DNA of 64,000 nucleotides from Xanthomonas campestris pv. phormiicola. GTDB taxonomy: Bacteria > Pseudomonadota > Gammaproteobacteria > Xanthomonadales > Xanthomonadaceae. The DNA is taken from assembly GCA_025666215.1 (NCBI GenBank), contig CP102593.1:4353001-4417000 (forward strand). The letters are read 5' to 3'. Below are positions 1-8,513 of this stretch, one piece after another. Each line of letters opens with the position of its first letter. The first letter of the stretch is position 1. The position numbers were made by a program, and so were the translations under genes. The notes below the pieces were generated by a model that was given only the letters and a program-made list of their open reading frames with translations, had not been told where the DNA came from and made no database searches.

Positions 1-1430
1 CGCGGGAAGTGATCGCGCTGCAGGGACGTGCCGGCATCTTCCAGCACGATCGCCGGGCCGCGGTAGTCCAGGTCCTGCAGCGCCAGCAGCAGGCTCACCG
101 CCGACAGCAGGATGATGTCGCTGTCCACGATCACCAGGTCCGGCATGCCGTGTTCGCGCACCTCGCGCAGCGCCGCGGCGCCGTCGGAGGCCAGCTGCGG
201 CTGGTAGCCCTGGCTGGACAGGGCGTTGCCGAGCAGCGACAGGCGCGTGGCCTCGCCGTCGACCAGCAACACGCGCTGGCCCCTGCCCATCGGCATCGCC
301 GGCTCCGGCTCGGCCGAGGGCGCGTGGCCGCGCAGCGGGATCAGCAGTTCGAAGCAGGTGCCCACGCCCGGCGTGCTGTCCACGCCGATGCTGCCGCCGT
401 AGCTTTCGACGATGCGCTTGCACGAAATCAGGCCCAGGCCGGTGCCGTCGGGCTTGGTGGTGAAGAACGGACTGAACAGGTGCGCCTGGGTCTCCGCGTC
501 CATGCCCACGCCGCTGTCGCGGACCAGGATGCGTACCTGCTCGCTGCCGTCGGCGCCGATCGCCGGCGCGGCCGCAATGACCAGGGTGCCGCCCTCGGGC
601 ATTGCCTGGATCGCGTTCAGGCCGAGGTTGAGCAGGCACTGCTGCAGTTCGGTGTAGTTGGCCTCGATCGACAGTTCGGCGTCGGCCACCTCCACCTGCA
701 GGCCGACCCGTTCGGGCAGGCTGCTCTTGAGCAGCATCTGCACCGCCTGGAACAGGCCGGCGATGGACACCCGCTCGCTGGGCGTGCGCGAGCCGCGCAC
801 GAACGACAGCATCGATTCGGCCATCTCGTGGCCGCGCCGGCCGCATTCGGCGATGACCTCGGCCAGGTGCCGCAGCTGCGGGTCGTCGCTGCGTCCGATC
901 ATCAGCTCCGGCACGATCAATAACGGCTGCAGGATGTTGCGCAGGTCGTGGCTGAGGCCGGCGGCGAGCATCGCCAGGCTCTCCAGCCGCTGCGCGCGCA
1001 TCAGCTCGCCCTCGACCCGCTGCCGCTCGCGCTCGGTGCGCGCCTCGCGGATCGCACGCGCCACCGCCGACGGCAGCCGGGTCGGGTTGTGCTTGATGAT
1101 GTAGTCGTTGGCGCCGTCGCGCAGCGCCTCCACCGCGGTCTCCTCGCCGATCGTGCCGGAGACGAAGATGAAAGGCACCTCGTTGCCATGCTCGCGCACC
1201 ACGCGCAGCGCCTGGTGCCCGGAGAAGCCCGGCATGCTCAGGTCCGACAGCACGATGTCCGGCGCGAACTCGCGCAGCGCCTCGCGCAGCGCGGACTCGC
1301 CTTCCACGCGGTGCAAGGTCGCTTCCAGGCCAGCGTCCAGCAACTGGTCGGACAGCAGCTCGGCGTCCTCCGCGGAATCCTCGACCATGAGGATGCGGAT
1401 CGGCCCGAGCTTGGTGCCGGTCATGGGCAT
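1..1430 (-). CDS. Hybrid response regulator-histidine kinase (C-terminus beyond window)
   Basis: Cytoplasmic signalling protein with no membrane segment. Reading from the start: a receiver domain with acidic pocket VEDS and phospho-acceptor Asp in IVLSDLSMPG, a HisKA segment with phospho-His in GLSHDLRNILQP, a HATPase domain (NLGLNAIQAMPEGG; FFTTKPDGTGLGLISC), then a second receiver domain (VLLVDGE; VIVDSD) that runs off the left edge. Two ATGs lie six bases apart (1430 and 1424) and the choice is uncertain. It starts 7 bases after the stop of the single-domain regulator, so it is the third gene of a minus-strand operon with the kinase and that regulator. A phosphorelay among the three is inferred; the input signal is unknown. 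Confidence 0.88.
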   Translation of the reverse strand, partial: MPMTGTKLGPIRILMVEDSAEDAELLSDQLLDAGLEATLHRVEGESALREALREFAPDIVLSDLSMPGFSGHQALRVVREHGNEVPFIFVSGTIGEETAVEALRDGANDYIIKHNPTRLPSAVARAIREARTERERQRVEGELMRAQRLESLAMLAAGLSHDLRNILQPLLIVPELMIGRSDDPQLRHLAEVIAECGRRGHEMAESMLSFVRGSRTPSERVSIAGLFQAVQMLLKSSLPERVGLQVEVADAELSIEANYTELQQCLLNLGLNAIQAMPEGGTLVIAAAPAIGADGSEQVRILVRDSGVGMDAETQAHLFSPFFTTKPDGTGLGLISCKRIVESYGGSIGVDSTPGVGTCFELLIPLRGHAPSAEPEPAMPMGRGQRVLLVDGEATRLSLLGNALSSQGYQPQLASDGAAALREVREHGMPDLVIVDSDIILLSAVSLLLALQDLDYRGPAIVLEDAGTSLQRDHFP

Positions 1431-1436
1431 GCGCGC

Positions 1437-1877
1437 TTACTCTTTGTCCGGCGCCTGGTTGATCAACGCCCAGAACGTGCCCAGCGTCTTCACCGCAGTG
1501 AAGAACTGGTCCACGTCCACCGGCTTGACCACGTAGGCATTGACGCCCAGGTCCCAGCTGCGGGCCAGGTCGCTTTCCTCGCGCGAGGACGACAGGATCA
1601 CCACCGGCAGGCGCTTGAGCGATTCGTCGCTGCGCACCAGCTTCAGCACTTCCAGCCCGTCCATGCGCGGCATCTTGATGTCCAGCAGCAACACCGCCGG
1701 CAGGCCTTCCTCGCGATCGGCGTAGGCGCCGCGGCGCAGCAGGTAGTCCATCGCCTCCACGCCGTCTTCGACATGGACGATGGGGTTGGCCAGGCGCGCG
1801 TCGCGCAGCGCATCGACCGCCATTTCGGCATCGGCGGGGCTGTCTTCGGCAAGCAGGATGGTGCGGATGGCGGTCAT
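1437..1877 (-). CDS. Single-domain response regulator, Rcp1-like
   Basis: A 146-residue stand-alone receiver. It begins MTAIRTILLAEDSPADAEM (acidic pocket E-D), carries the phospho-acceptor Asp in VLLLDIKMPRMDGLEVL, Ser/Thr in VILSSS and the conserved Lys in VKPVD. There is no output domain. The start ATG overlaps the stop of the upstream kinase by four bases (ATGA), which points to translational coupling. This architecture (kinase with SYSVSHDLRAPLR phospho-His box plus a small receiver) matches the Rcp1-type partners of phytochrome-like kinases. Acting as a phosphate shuttle to the downstream hybrid kinase is inference. Confidence 0.92.
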   Translation of the reverse strand: MTAIRTILLAEDSPADAEMAVDALRDARLANPIVHVEDGVEAMDYLLRRGAYADREEGLPAVLLLDIKMPRMDGLEVLKLVRSDESLKRLPVVILSSSREESDLARSWDLGVNAYVVKPVDVDQFFTAVKTLGTFWALINQAPDKE

Positions 1878-3685
1878 GCGGTCAACTCGTTGGTAGGCGC
1901 TTCGAGCGCGGGTGGTAACACGAAATGGAAGGTCGCGCCCTGGTCCGGTGCCGCATCGGCCCAGATATGGCCGCCGTGGCGGGTCAGCACGCGACGCACG
2001 CTGGCCAGGCCGATGCCGGTGCCGGTGTATTCGCTGGCCTTGTGCAGGCGCTGGAACACGCCGAACAGCTTGGCCGCATAGGCCATGTCGAAGCCGGCGC
2101 CGTTGTCGCGCACGCTGAAGTGGTGGCTGCCGTCGGCTTGCAGCTGATAGCCGACCTCGATCACCGCGACCTCGCGCTTGGCGCTGTACTTGACCGCATT
2201 GCCGAGCAGGTTCAGCCACAGCTGGCGCATCATGTTCTCGTCGGCGACCAGGATCGGCAGCGGGCTGACGTTCCACTCGATGCGGTGGCCGCTGCCGGCG
2301 TGATCGGACTGGGAGTTGGCGTCCAGCACCGAGCGCGTCTCCGCCACCAGCGACTGCATGTCCACCGCCTGCAGGCGCAGCGCGCTGCGGCCCAGCCGCG
2401 AGTAGACCAGCAGGTCGTCGATCAGCGAGGCCATGCGCCGTGCCGAGGTGCCGATCACTTCCAGATAATGGCGGCTCTTCTCGTCGGCGTCGTCGCCGAG
2501 GTGGCGGGCCAGCTTGTCGGCGAAGCCGGCGACATGGCGCAGCGGCGCGCGCAGGTCGTGCGAGACCGAATAGCTGAAGGCCTCCAGTTCACGATTGACT
2601 TCGGAGACCTGCTCCACCTTGCCCTCGAGCTGCCGGTTCAGCACCTGGATGCGCTGCTGCGACGCCTTCTGCAGGCTGATGTCGCTGACCGTCATCAGCA
2701 CCACCTCGTCCTCGCTGTCCGGCAGCGGCATGCGCCGCGCATTCAGCAGCATGGTGCGGCCGACGCTGTCGGCACCGGTCTGCTCGTGCTCGAAATCCCA
2801 CAGCTCGCGCCCGCGCAGCAGCACGTCGGCCAGCCGCTGGCGAATGATCGGGTCCTGCCAGGCGCCGTCGCCGACATCGGCCAGCATCTTCGGCGCCTGC
2901 TCCGGGTCCAGCCCGTACAGCTCGCCGAAGGCGGCGTTGTGCATCAGCATGCGTTGATTGCCGTCCAGCAGCACGATCGGCTCGCGCACCGTCTGCAACA
3001 CCGCGGCAGCGCGGGCATTGGCACGCAGCATGTGGCGTTCCGCGTCCAGGCGCCGGCCGATCTGCCGTTGCAGCAGCCAGATCACCAGGCCCAGCAGCAG
3101 CAGCTGCACCCCCAGCGACACCCAGCTGATCGCCGACGCCAGCATCCGCCGCTGGCCGGCATCGACAGTGCGCTCGGCCAGCAGCGCGTTCTCGCGCCGC
3201 TGCAGTTCGGCGACCAGGCCGCGGATCGGGTTGTCCGCGGTCATTTCCTGGATCAACCCGCGGATCCGCTGCGGGTCGCGGTTCTGCGCGATGCGCGCGG
3301 CAAGCAGGCTGCGACGCTCCAGGGTGCTCTGCAGGCGGCCGATGCGCACCTGCTGGTCGGGGTTGTCGCGGGTCAGCTCGACCAGGCGCGCGATGGTCGG
3401 CGCGATCGCGCCGCGCGACTCGTCGAAGCGCGCGCGCAGGATCGGCGAGTCGACGTCGTGCGACATCGCCAGCGCCGCCGACTCCATGTCGCGCATGTTC
3501 GCTTCCAACTTGCTCAACTCGGCGGTGACTTCCTGGCTGTGGCTGACCCAATCGGCCGCACGCAAGGTGCTGTCGCTCATCTGCCGCAACAGCAACGACG
3601 GCAGGATCACGATCAGGACCACCGCCAGTACCAGCAGCGGCAGGCGCCAGCGGTCCCAGGCGTCATGTTTGGCGGTGATCTGCAT
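1874..3685 (-). CDS. Membrane sensor histidine kinase with periplasmic loop and PAS domain
   Basis: About 603 residues. A first membrane helix near residues 14-33 is followed by a periplasmic region of roughly 150 residues resembling CHASE3-type sensors. A second helix (around 190-208), a PAS-like domain, the HisKA box FSYSVSHDLRAPLRHVAGF and a HATPase domain (NLLGNAVKYSAKR; TGTGIGLASV) follow. The ATG at 3685 (MQITAKHDAW) is chosen because it places the first helix at a normal distance; in-frame ATGs further upstream exist. First gene of the three-gene signalling operon. The ligand is unknown. Confidence 0.88.
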   Translation of the reverse strand: MQITAKHDAWDRWRLPLLVLAVVLIVILPSLLLRQMSDSTLRAADWVSHSQEVTAELSKLEANMRDMESAALAMSHDVDSPILRARFDESRGAIAPTIARLVELTRDNPDQQVRIGRLQSTLERRSLLAARIAQNRDPQRIRGLIQEMTADNPIRGLVAELQRRENALLAERTVDAGQRRMLASAISWVSLGVQLLLLGLVIWLLQRQIGRRLDAERHMLRANARAAAVLQTVREPIVLLDGNQRMLMHNAAFGELYGLDPEQAPKMLADVGDGAWQDPIIRQRLADVLLRGRELWDFEHEQTGADSVGRTMLLNARRMPLPDSEDEVVLMTVSDISLQKASQQRIQVLNRQLEGKVEQVSEVNRELEAFSYSVSHDLRAPLRHVAGFADKLARHLGDDADEKSRHYLEVIGTSARRMASLIDDLLVYSRLGRSALRLQAVDMQSLVAETRSVLDANSQSDHAGSGHRIEWNVSPLPILVADENMMRQLWLNLLGNAVKYSAKREVAVIEVGYQLQADGSHHFSVRDNGAGFDMAYAAKLFGVFQRLHKASEYTGTGIGLASVRRVLTRHGGHIWADAAPDQGATFHFVLPPALEAPTNELTA

Positions 3686-3875
3686 ACCTGTTCTTGGAAG
3701 ATGGAGACGGCAACGGGGCAGCATTGTCGCCGATCCCCCCGCAGGCACACGATGAATTATTCAGGTTTTGCGCAACTCCCCGCGCCACCTGAATGCGACT
3801 TTATCGCAACGGTTGGGTACAAAGAAATGGGCGGCTGTGCGCCGCCCATCGATGCCGCTGCGACTGCGCTCAGGA

Positions 3876-4238
3876 TCAGCGTGCCGACACCCGGATCGCG
3901 CGGGCGGCGGCATCGTGCGTCGCGCCGATCAGCGTCCACGACGACATCCCCGCCCGTACCAGCAGGAAATCGGCATGACTGCGCAGGCGCGCGCGCTCGC
4001 CGACGGTCAGATCCCTGTCCAGGTCCTGCATCAGGTTGGCGAAAGCGCCCCAGAACCCGGCATCGTCGTGGAAGGTGACCAGCAGCATGCCCAGCCTGGA
4101 TTCGAGCTGGCGCATCGCCAGCAGCAGGCAGGACGGTCGCGGCGGCGTGCCTGCCGGGAACGTCGCATCCAGCGCCTCGATCGACGCCGGTTGCGCGGCC
4201 GCGTGGCTGGGCGCAGCGGAAGAGTGAGCATCCAACAT
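3876..4238 (-). CDS. Hypothetical protein, 120 aa
   Basis: Not recognised. It begins MLDAHSSAAPSHAAAQPAS, an Ala/Ser/Pro-rich leader without a signal-peptide hydrophobic core, then a predicted helical body with LLLAMRQLESRLGMLLVTF and LMQDLDRDLTVGERARLRSH. It has no cysteines near likely metal sites and no membrane helix. A weak AGGCGA ribosome site precedes the ATG. Codon third positions are GC-rich like the neighbours, and no antisense frame is more convincing. It stands alone between the signalling operon and the BON gene. Confidence 0.6.
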   Translation of the reverse strand: MLDAHSSAAPSHAAAQPASIEALDATFPAGTPPRPSCLLLAMRQLESRLGMLLVTFHDDAGFWGAFANLMQDLDRDLTVGERARLRSHADFLLVRAGMSSWTLIGATHDAAARAIRVSAR

Positions 4239-4350
4239 GGCAATTCGCCTGGTAGCTGACGTGGCTTGATGATGACTGAACGTGCGTCAATGCAATGCGA
4301 AACGTTGCCACGGCCTGGGCGATGCGTGCCCAAATGCGTGAGTGTCGCGC

Positions 4351-4374
4351 AAAAAAAAGCACTCCGAAGAGTGC
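4351..4374 (-). terminator. Rho-independent terminator after the BON-domain gene
   Basis: Read on the minus strand, stem GCACTC, loop TTCG, stem GAGTGC, followed by eight T residues. It lies about 65 bases past the stop of the 4439-4828 gene. Confidence 0.85.
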
Positions 4375-4388
4375 GTCGTACATGGGGT

Positions 4389-4418
4389 GGCGGGGCGCGC
4401 CTCGTCTCGCGCCCCGCC
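4389..4418. repeat. Perfect 11-bp inverted repeat in the 3' UTR of the BON gene
   Basis: Arms 4389-4399 (GGCGGGGCGCG) and 4408-4418 are exact reverse complements with an 8-base loop. It sits between the stop codon at 4439 and the terminator at 4351-4374, so the transcript would carry two stacked 3' hairpins. Confidence 0.75.
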
Positions 4419-4438
4419 GCCTTCATGGATCGCGATGA

Positions 4439-4828
4439 TCAGTGCTTGGCCGCACCGCTCACTTTCAGGTTCTTCGAGTCCACCTTCTTGACCCCGTCGA
4501 TCATCTTGGCGACCGACACCGCCTTGTCGCGCTGCGCCTTGCTCTCGACCGCACCGGTCAGCTTGACCGTGCCATTGACGGTCTCGACCTTGATGTCGGT
4601 GCCGGAGACGTCCTTGGTCGCGAGCAGATCGGCCTTGACCTTGGTGGTGATCCAGGTGTCGGTGACCGGCTCCTTGGACTCGTGCTTCATGCCATCGCTG
4701 TGGGCCATGGCGTCATGGTCCTTGCTGGCGCCGGTCGGCGGATCGACGGCGAGCGCCTGGCCGGCGGCCAGGGTCAGACCGAAGGCGAGTGCGGTGCCGA
4801 GCAGCGTGGGCGACGTGAACTTTTTCAT
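4439..4828 (-). CDS. Periplasmic BON-domain protein (OsmY-like)
   Basis: A 129-residue protein with a clear signal peptide (MKKFTSPTLLGTALAFGLT ... GQALA). A single BON domain follows from about residue 58: DTWITTKVKADLLATKDVSG, VETVNGTVKLTGAVES, and the C-terminal AKMIDGVKKVDSKNLKV. BON domains bind membranes or phospholipids; OsmY-type proteins respond to envelope stress. A His/Asp/Met-rich linker (KDHDAMAHSDGMKHE) between signal and BON could bind metal, but this is speculative. The ribosome site is very strong (GGGAGGAGG), suggesting high expression. Monocistronic, with its own terminator. Confidence 0.9.
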   Translation of the reverse strand: MKKFTSPTLLGTALAFGLTLAAGQALAVDPPTGASKDHDAMAHSDGMKHESKEPVTDTWITTKVKADLLATKDVSGTDIKVETVNGTVKLTGAVESKAQRDKAVSVAKMIDGVKKVDSKNLKVSGAAKH

Positions 4829-4981
4829 GATGTCCTCCTCCCTTGAAGGTGTGTGGCGCAGTGTCTGCGCGGCGGCGTACAAGCGACGTGACCGGGAAAT
4901 CGCGGCAGCGTGAAAGGCGTGCACGCCAGGTGAGGGCCTTTGCCGGGATACTGTCCGCCCCTGTACTGCCGCTCGCACGCC

Positions 4982-6025
4982 ATGGATCAGACCTTCAATC
5001 TCGCCTTGCTCGGCTACGGCTTCGTCGGCCGCGTGTTCCATGCGCCGCTGATCGCGCACACCCCCGGCCTGCGCCTGCACACCATCGTGTCCAGCCGCCA
5101 CGATGAAGCGGCCGCGGCCTATCCGCGGGCGCGCATCGTCGCCGACGCGCAGCAGGCCTTCGCCGATCCGCAGATCGATGCGGTGGTGGTGGCGACGCCG
5201 AACCAGACCCATGCGCCGCTGGCGCTGGCGGCACTGGCGCAGGGCAAGCACGTGCTGGTGGACAAGCCGTTCACCCTGGACGTGGCCGAGGCGCAGCAGG
5301 TCATCGCGCAGGCGCAACGCGCCGGGCGCATCGTCAGCGTGTTCCAGAACCGGCGCTGGGACGGCGACTTCCTCACCCTGCGCGCGCTGCTGCAGGCGGG
5401 CACGCTAGGCGAGGTCGCCGAATTCCATTCGCACTTCGATCGCCATCGCCCGCAGGTCGGCAACCGCTGGCGCGAGCATGCGCTGCCCGGCTCCGGAGTG
5501 TGGTTCGACCTGGGGCCGCACCTGCTCGACCAGACCCTGCAATTGTTCGGCCTGCCCGAGGCGATCCAGGTCGATCTGGCGCAGCAGCGCCATGGCGCGC
5601 AGGCCACCGATTACTTCCATGCCGTGCTGCGCTACCCGCGGCTGCGTGCGGTGCTGCATGCCGGCTCGCTGGTCGCGGCGAACGGGCTGCGCTTCGCCGT
5701 GCATGGCGAACGCGGCAGCTACCTCAAGCATGGCCTGGACACGCAGGAAGCGCAGTTGCGCGCCGGCCTCACCCCGGCCGCGCCGCAGTGGGGCGAGGAT
5801 CCGCTCGCCGGCCAGCTGACCCTGGTCGCCGACGACGGCAGCGCCGCCACGCACGCGCTGCACACGCAGCGCGGCGACTATCGGCACTGCTATGCCGGCT
5901 TCCGCGAGGCGATGGCCGCACGCGCCCCCGCGCCGGTGGACCCGGCGCAGGCGCTGGCGGTGATGCGCTTGCTCGAACTCGGCCAGCGCAGCGCCGCCGA
6001 GGGCCGCACGCTGGCGCTGGACTGA
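4982..6025 (+). CDS. Gfo/Idh/MocA family NAD(P)-dependent oxidoreductase
   Basis: A 347-residue two-domain dehydrogenase. The N-terminal Rossmann fold is shown by ALLGYGFVGRVFHAPLI near residues 8-24 and VVVATPNQTHAPLALAAL. The family Lys-Pro motif is VDKPF, and the C-terminal sheet domain is Gfo/Idh type (FHSHFDRHRPQ; GVWFDLGPHLLDQ). The closest characterised relatives are YdgJ/scyllo-inositol-dehydrogenase-type enzymes acting on polyols or sugars. Substrate and cofactor preference cannot be read from sequence. The ATG at 4982 starts at the expected distance from the glycine-rich loop. Confidence 0.88.
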   Translation: MDQTFNLALLGYGFVGRVFHAPLIAHTPGLRLHTIVSSRHDEAAAAYPRARIVADAQQAFADPQIDAVVVATPNQTHAPLALAALAQGKHVLVDKPFTLDVAEAQQVIAQAQRAGRIVSVFQNRRWDGDFLTLRALLQAGTLGEVAEFHSHFDRHRPQVGNRWREHALPGSGVWFDLGPHLLDQTLQLFGLPEAIQVDLAQQRHGAQATDYFHAVLRYPRLRAVLHAGSLVAANGLRFAVHGERGSYLKHGLDTQEAQLRAGLTPAAPQWGEDPLAGQLTLVADDGSAATHALHTQRGDYRHCYAGFREAMAARAPAPVDPAQALAVMRLLELGQRSAAEGRTLALD

Positions 6026-6039
6026 AACGCCGCGACTGC

Positions 6040-6981
6040 TTATCCGGCGGCGGTGCCGGACCCAGGCGCGGCCGGCGTTTCGTGCTTGATCGCGTGCCCG
6101 CCGAACTGGTTGCGCATCGCCGACAACAATTTGTCGGTGAACGAATCGTCGTCGCGCGAGCGCAGCCGTTCCAGCAGCGACAGGGTGATCACCGGCGCGG
6201 CGACGTTGAGGTCGATCGCCTCGGCCACCGTCCAACGGCCCTCGCCGGAGTCTTCCACGTAAGGCGCGATCCCGGCCAACGTGGGGTTGTCGCCCAGCGC
6301 ATCCGAACACAGGTCCAGCAGCCACGAACGCACCACGCTGCCCTGGCGCCAGACCTCGGCGACCTGGTGCAGGTCCAGCGCGAATTCCTGCTTGCGCGCC
6401 ATCAGCGCGAAGCCTTCGGCATAGGCCTGCATCATGCCGTACTCGATGCCGTTGTGGACCATCTTGGCGAAGTGGCCGGCACCGCTGGGACCGACCCGGC
6501 CCCAGCCGGCATCGACCGCCGGCGCCAGGGTGGCGAACAGCGGATCGAGCCGGCTCACCGCCGCTTCGTCGCCGCCGATCATCAGGCTGTAGCCCTCCTT
6601 CAGCCCCCACACGCCGCCGCTGGTGCCGCAATCGACGTAGGCGATGCCGTGCGCGGCCAGCTCGGTGGCACGGCGCATCGAATCCTTGTAGTACGAATTG
6701 CCGCCGTCCACGACCACGTCGCCCTCGGCCAGCAGCGGCAACAGCGCGGCCAGGGTGTCGTCGACGATCTTGCCGGACGGCACCATCAGCCACACCGCGC
6801 GCGGTGCCGGCAGCGCCGCGACCAGCGCCGCCATCGTGTCCGCGGTCTCCACGCCGCGCTGCTGCGCCGCGCTGCGCGCCGCCTCGCCCAGGTCGAAACC
6901 GACCACGCGATGGCCGCCACGCACCAGCCGCTCGGCCATGTTCGCGCCCATGCGGCCCAAGCCTACAAGTCCCAGTTCCAT
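6040..6981 (-). CDS. gnd: 6-phosphogluconate dehydrogenase, short decarboxylating form
   Basis: 313 residues, matching the short (YqeC/GndA-like) class rather than the ~470-residue E. coli form. Visible motifs are the nucleotide loop GLVGLGRMGANMAERL at the N-terminus, the substrate signature VVDGGNSYYKDS near 105-116, and GPSGAGHFAKMVHNGIEYG with the catalytic Lys and Asn. It oxidatively decarboxylates 6-phosphogluconate to ribulose 5-phosphate; the short class is often NAD-preferring. It is convergent with the upstream plus-strand oxidoreductase, 14 bases apart. Confidence 0.92.
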   Translation of the reverse strand: MELGLVGLGRMGANMAERLVRGGHRVVGFDLGEAARSAAQQRGVETADTMAALVAALPAPRAVWLMVPSGKIVDDTLAALLPLLAEGDVVVDGGNSYYKDSMRRATELAAHGIAYVDCGTSGGVWGLKEGYSLMIGGDEAAVSRLDPLFATLAPAVDAGWGRVGPSGAGHFAKMVHNGIEYGMMQAYAEGFALMARKQEFALDLHQVAEVWRQGSVVRSWLLDLCSDALGDNPTLAGIAPYVEDSGEGRWTVAEAIDLNVAAPVITLSLLERLRSRDDDSFTDKLLSAMRNQFGGHAIKHETPAAPGSGTAAG

Positions 6982-7050
6982 GCGTCTGTCCTAGCTCGAA
7001 GTGAGGGACGCTAGGGTCGCACGAAGCGCCGCGCCGCGGCTGACGCGCAG

Positions 7051-8331
7051 CTAAGGCGATGGCCTCTGTGCGGCCCGCGCACAGGCCTGCAACTGGTCGT
7101 CGCGCCAGCGCCGGTACAAGGTGGTATGCAGGTTGTGCAGGGTCAGCTCGATCGCGAACGGCGTGCGTGGATTGCGGTCCAGCAGGCGCGCCACGTGGTA
7201 GCCGATCGGCTTGCTGCCCATGGGATGCACGTACACCTCGAAGCCGCGGTAGAACGGGTCGTCGAGCAGCGCATCGAGTTGCGCCAGGACACTGCGTTGC
7301 GCCGGCGACAACGTCGCGCGCAGGGTGGGATCGTGCTCGAACAGCAGCTTCTCGAAGCGCTCGCGGCCGCGCCCGCGCAAGGCCTGCGCCAGTTCCCAGA
7401 TGCGCCGGTTGCTGGCGTCGTAGTAGGCGAAGCCGCCATGCCGGCGCAACGCCGCCGCCGCCTCGGCGCTGACCGCGACGACCACGAAGTTCTCCGCCTG
7501 GTTGTTGATGTCGTCCAGGTAGCGGCGTTCGAACACGTGGGCGATGAAGCCGGGTGCGCCGAGGAAGGCGGCGCCGCCCAGTTGCGAGGTCTTGGCGGCC
7601 TTGCCGTCGGCGAAGAACTCGCCGGCATGCGCGCCGAGCAGGATGCTGTCGGTGTCGTGCAGGGTGAGGAAGGTGCCGATCGACAGCTCCCCGGCACTGA
7701 ACGCGCGATCGAAGCCGGCATCGCCGTACAGCTCGCGCTGCGTGGCCAACTGCGCGATCTGCCGGCCGACGCCGCATTCCGAGCGCACATGGCCGCTGTA
7801 GAACGCCTCGACCGCGCGCGCATTGCCCTGCGCCGGACGATAGCCGCGGCCGAAGCTGCGGAAGCGCTGCCAGCCCTGCCGGCGCGCGCCGCCCGGACCG
7901 AAGCCGATCCAGCCCAGTTGCAGCGCGCTGAAGCGGTAGCCGGGATTGCCCTGCAGATGCGCTACCGCGCGCTGGGTGGCCGCGCCGAGCAGCAGGAAAT
8001 AGCCGCACTGCGTGGCCGGCGTGTCCAGCAAGTCGCGCAGGGCGTGGCGCCGTTGCGCCTCGCTCCACTGCGCCGGCAACGCCGCCTGCAGGTCGCCGTG
8101 CGCCTGCGCATCGGCCAGCGAGGTGCGCGCGCACGGCGTGCCCGGCAGCAGCCGCGGCTGCGCGGCAGGCGTGCTGTCGATGCGCCAGCCGAGCTGCCGC
8201 AGCAGGGCGGCAAGGCAGTCGGCGCTGGCCTGGTCGGCCGCTTGCGGCGGCGCGGCGAGCGCGCTGCCGGCGGCCAATGCCAGGGTCAGCAGCAAACGGG
8301 CGGCAAAACGGCGGCGGCGCGGGGGTTGCAT
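7051..8331 (-). CDS. Exported protein of unknown function, ~426 aa
   Basis: Family not recognised. The start at 8331 (MQPPRRRRFAARLLLTLALA) gives a textbook signal peptide ending SALA/A. An in-frame ATG at 8349 would only lengthen the N-terminus. The mature protein is globular with scattered motifs such as NPGYRFSALQLGWIGFGPGG, FGRGYRPAQGNARAVEAFYSGHVRSECG, LYGDAGFDRAF and FEVYVHPMGSKPIGYHVARL. It has few cysteines and no membrane helix after the signal. MltA and other lytic transglycosylase signatures were looked for and not seen. Probably periplasmic. Confidence 0.7.
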   Translation of the reverse strand: MQPPRRRRFAARLLLTLALAAGSALAAPPQAADQASADCLAALLRQLGWRIDSTPAAQPRLLPGTPCARTSLADAQAHGDLQAALPAQWSEAQRRHALRDLLDTPATQCGYFLLLGAATQRAVAHLQGNPGYRFSALQLGWIGFGPGGARRQGWQRFRSFGRGYRPAQGNARAVEAFYSGHVRSECGVGRQIAQLATQRELYGDAGFDRAFSAGELSIGTFLTLHDTDSILLGAHAGEFFADGKAAKTSQLGGAAFLGAPGFIAHVFERRYLDDINNQAENFVVVAVSAEAAAALRRHGGFAYYDASNRRIWELAQALRGRGRERFEKLLFEHDPTLRATLSPAQRSVLAQLDALLDDPFYRGFEVYVHPMGSKPIGYHVARLLDRNPRTPFAIELTLHNLHTTLYRRWRDDQLQACARAAQRPSP

Positions 8332-8513
8332 CGCAGTCGGGGCGGTCATGGCGCGAGCATGGCAGATGCGCAAGAGCGGAGAGGCAGGACGTTGCGGATG
8401 CGCAGCGTGCCGCGCACGTCGTGCATGCGCCGCGAAGCCGCATGCAGGCGTTCACTCGGCGGCAATGGCGGCCCACCCTACACTGCCGCTCCCCCGTTCG
8501 CGGAACTCTCCTC

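Noticed and set aside
1925..4078. 717-codon plus-strand open frame
   Set aside because: It lies antisense to the histidine kinase and crosses gene boundaries; composition is His/Gln/Arg/Ala-rich as expected for the reverse frame of GC-rich coding DNA.
7051..8331. Assignment as lytic transglycosylase MltA
   Set aside because: Neither the MltA 3D-domain motifs nor its catalytic Asp context could be found.
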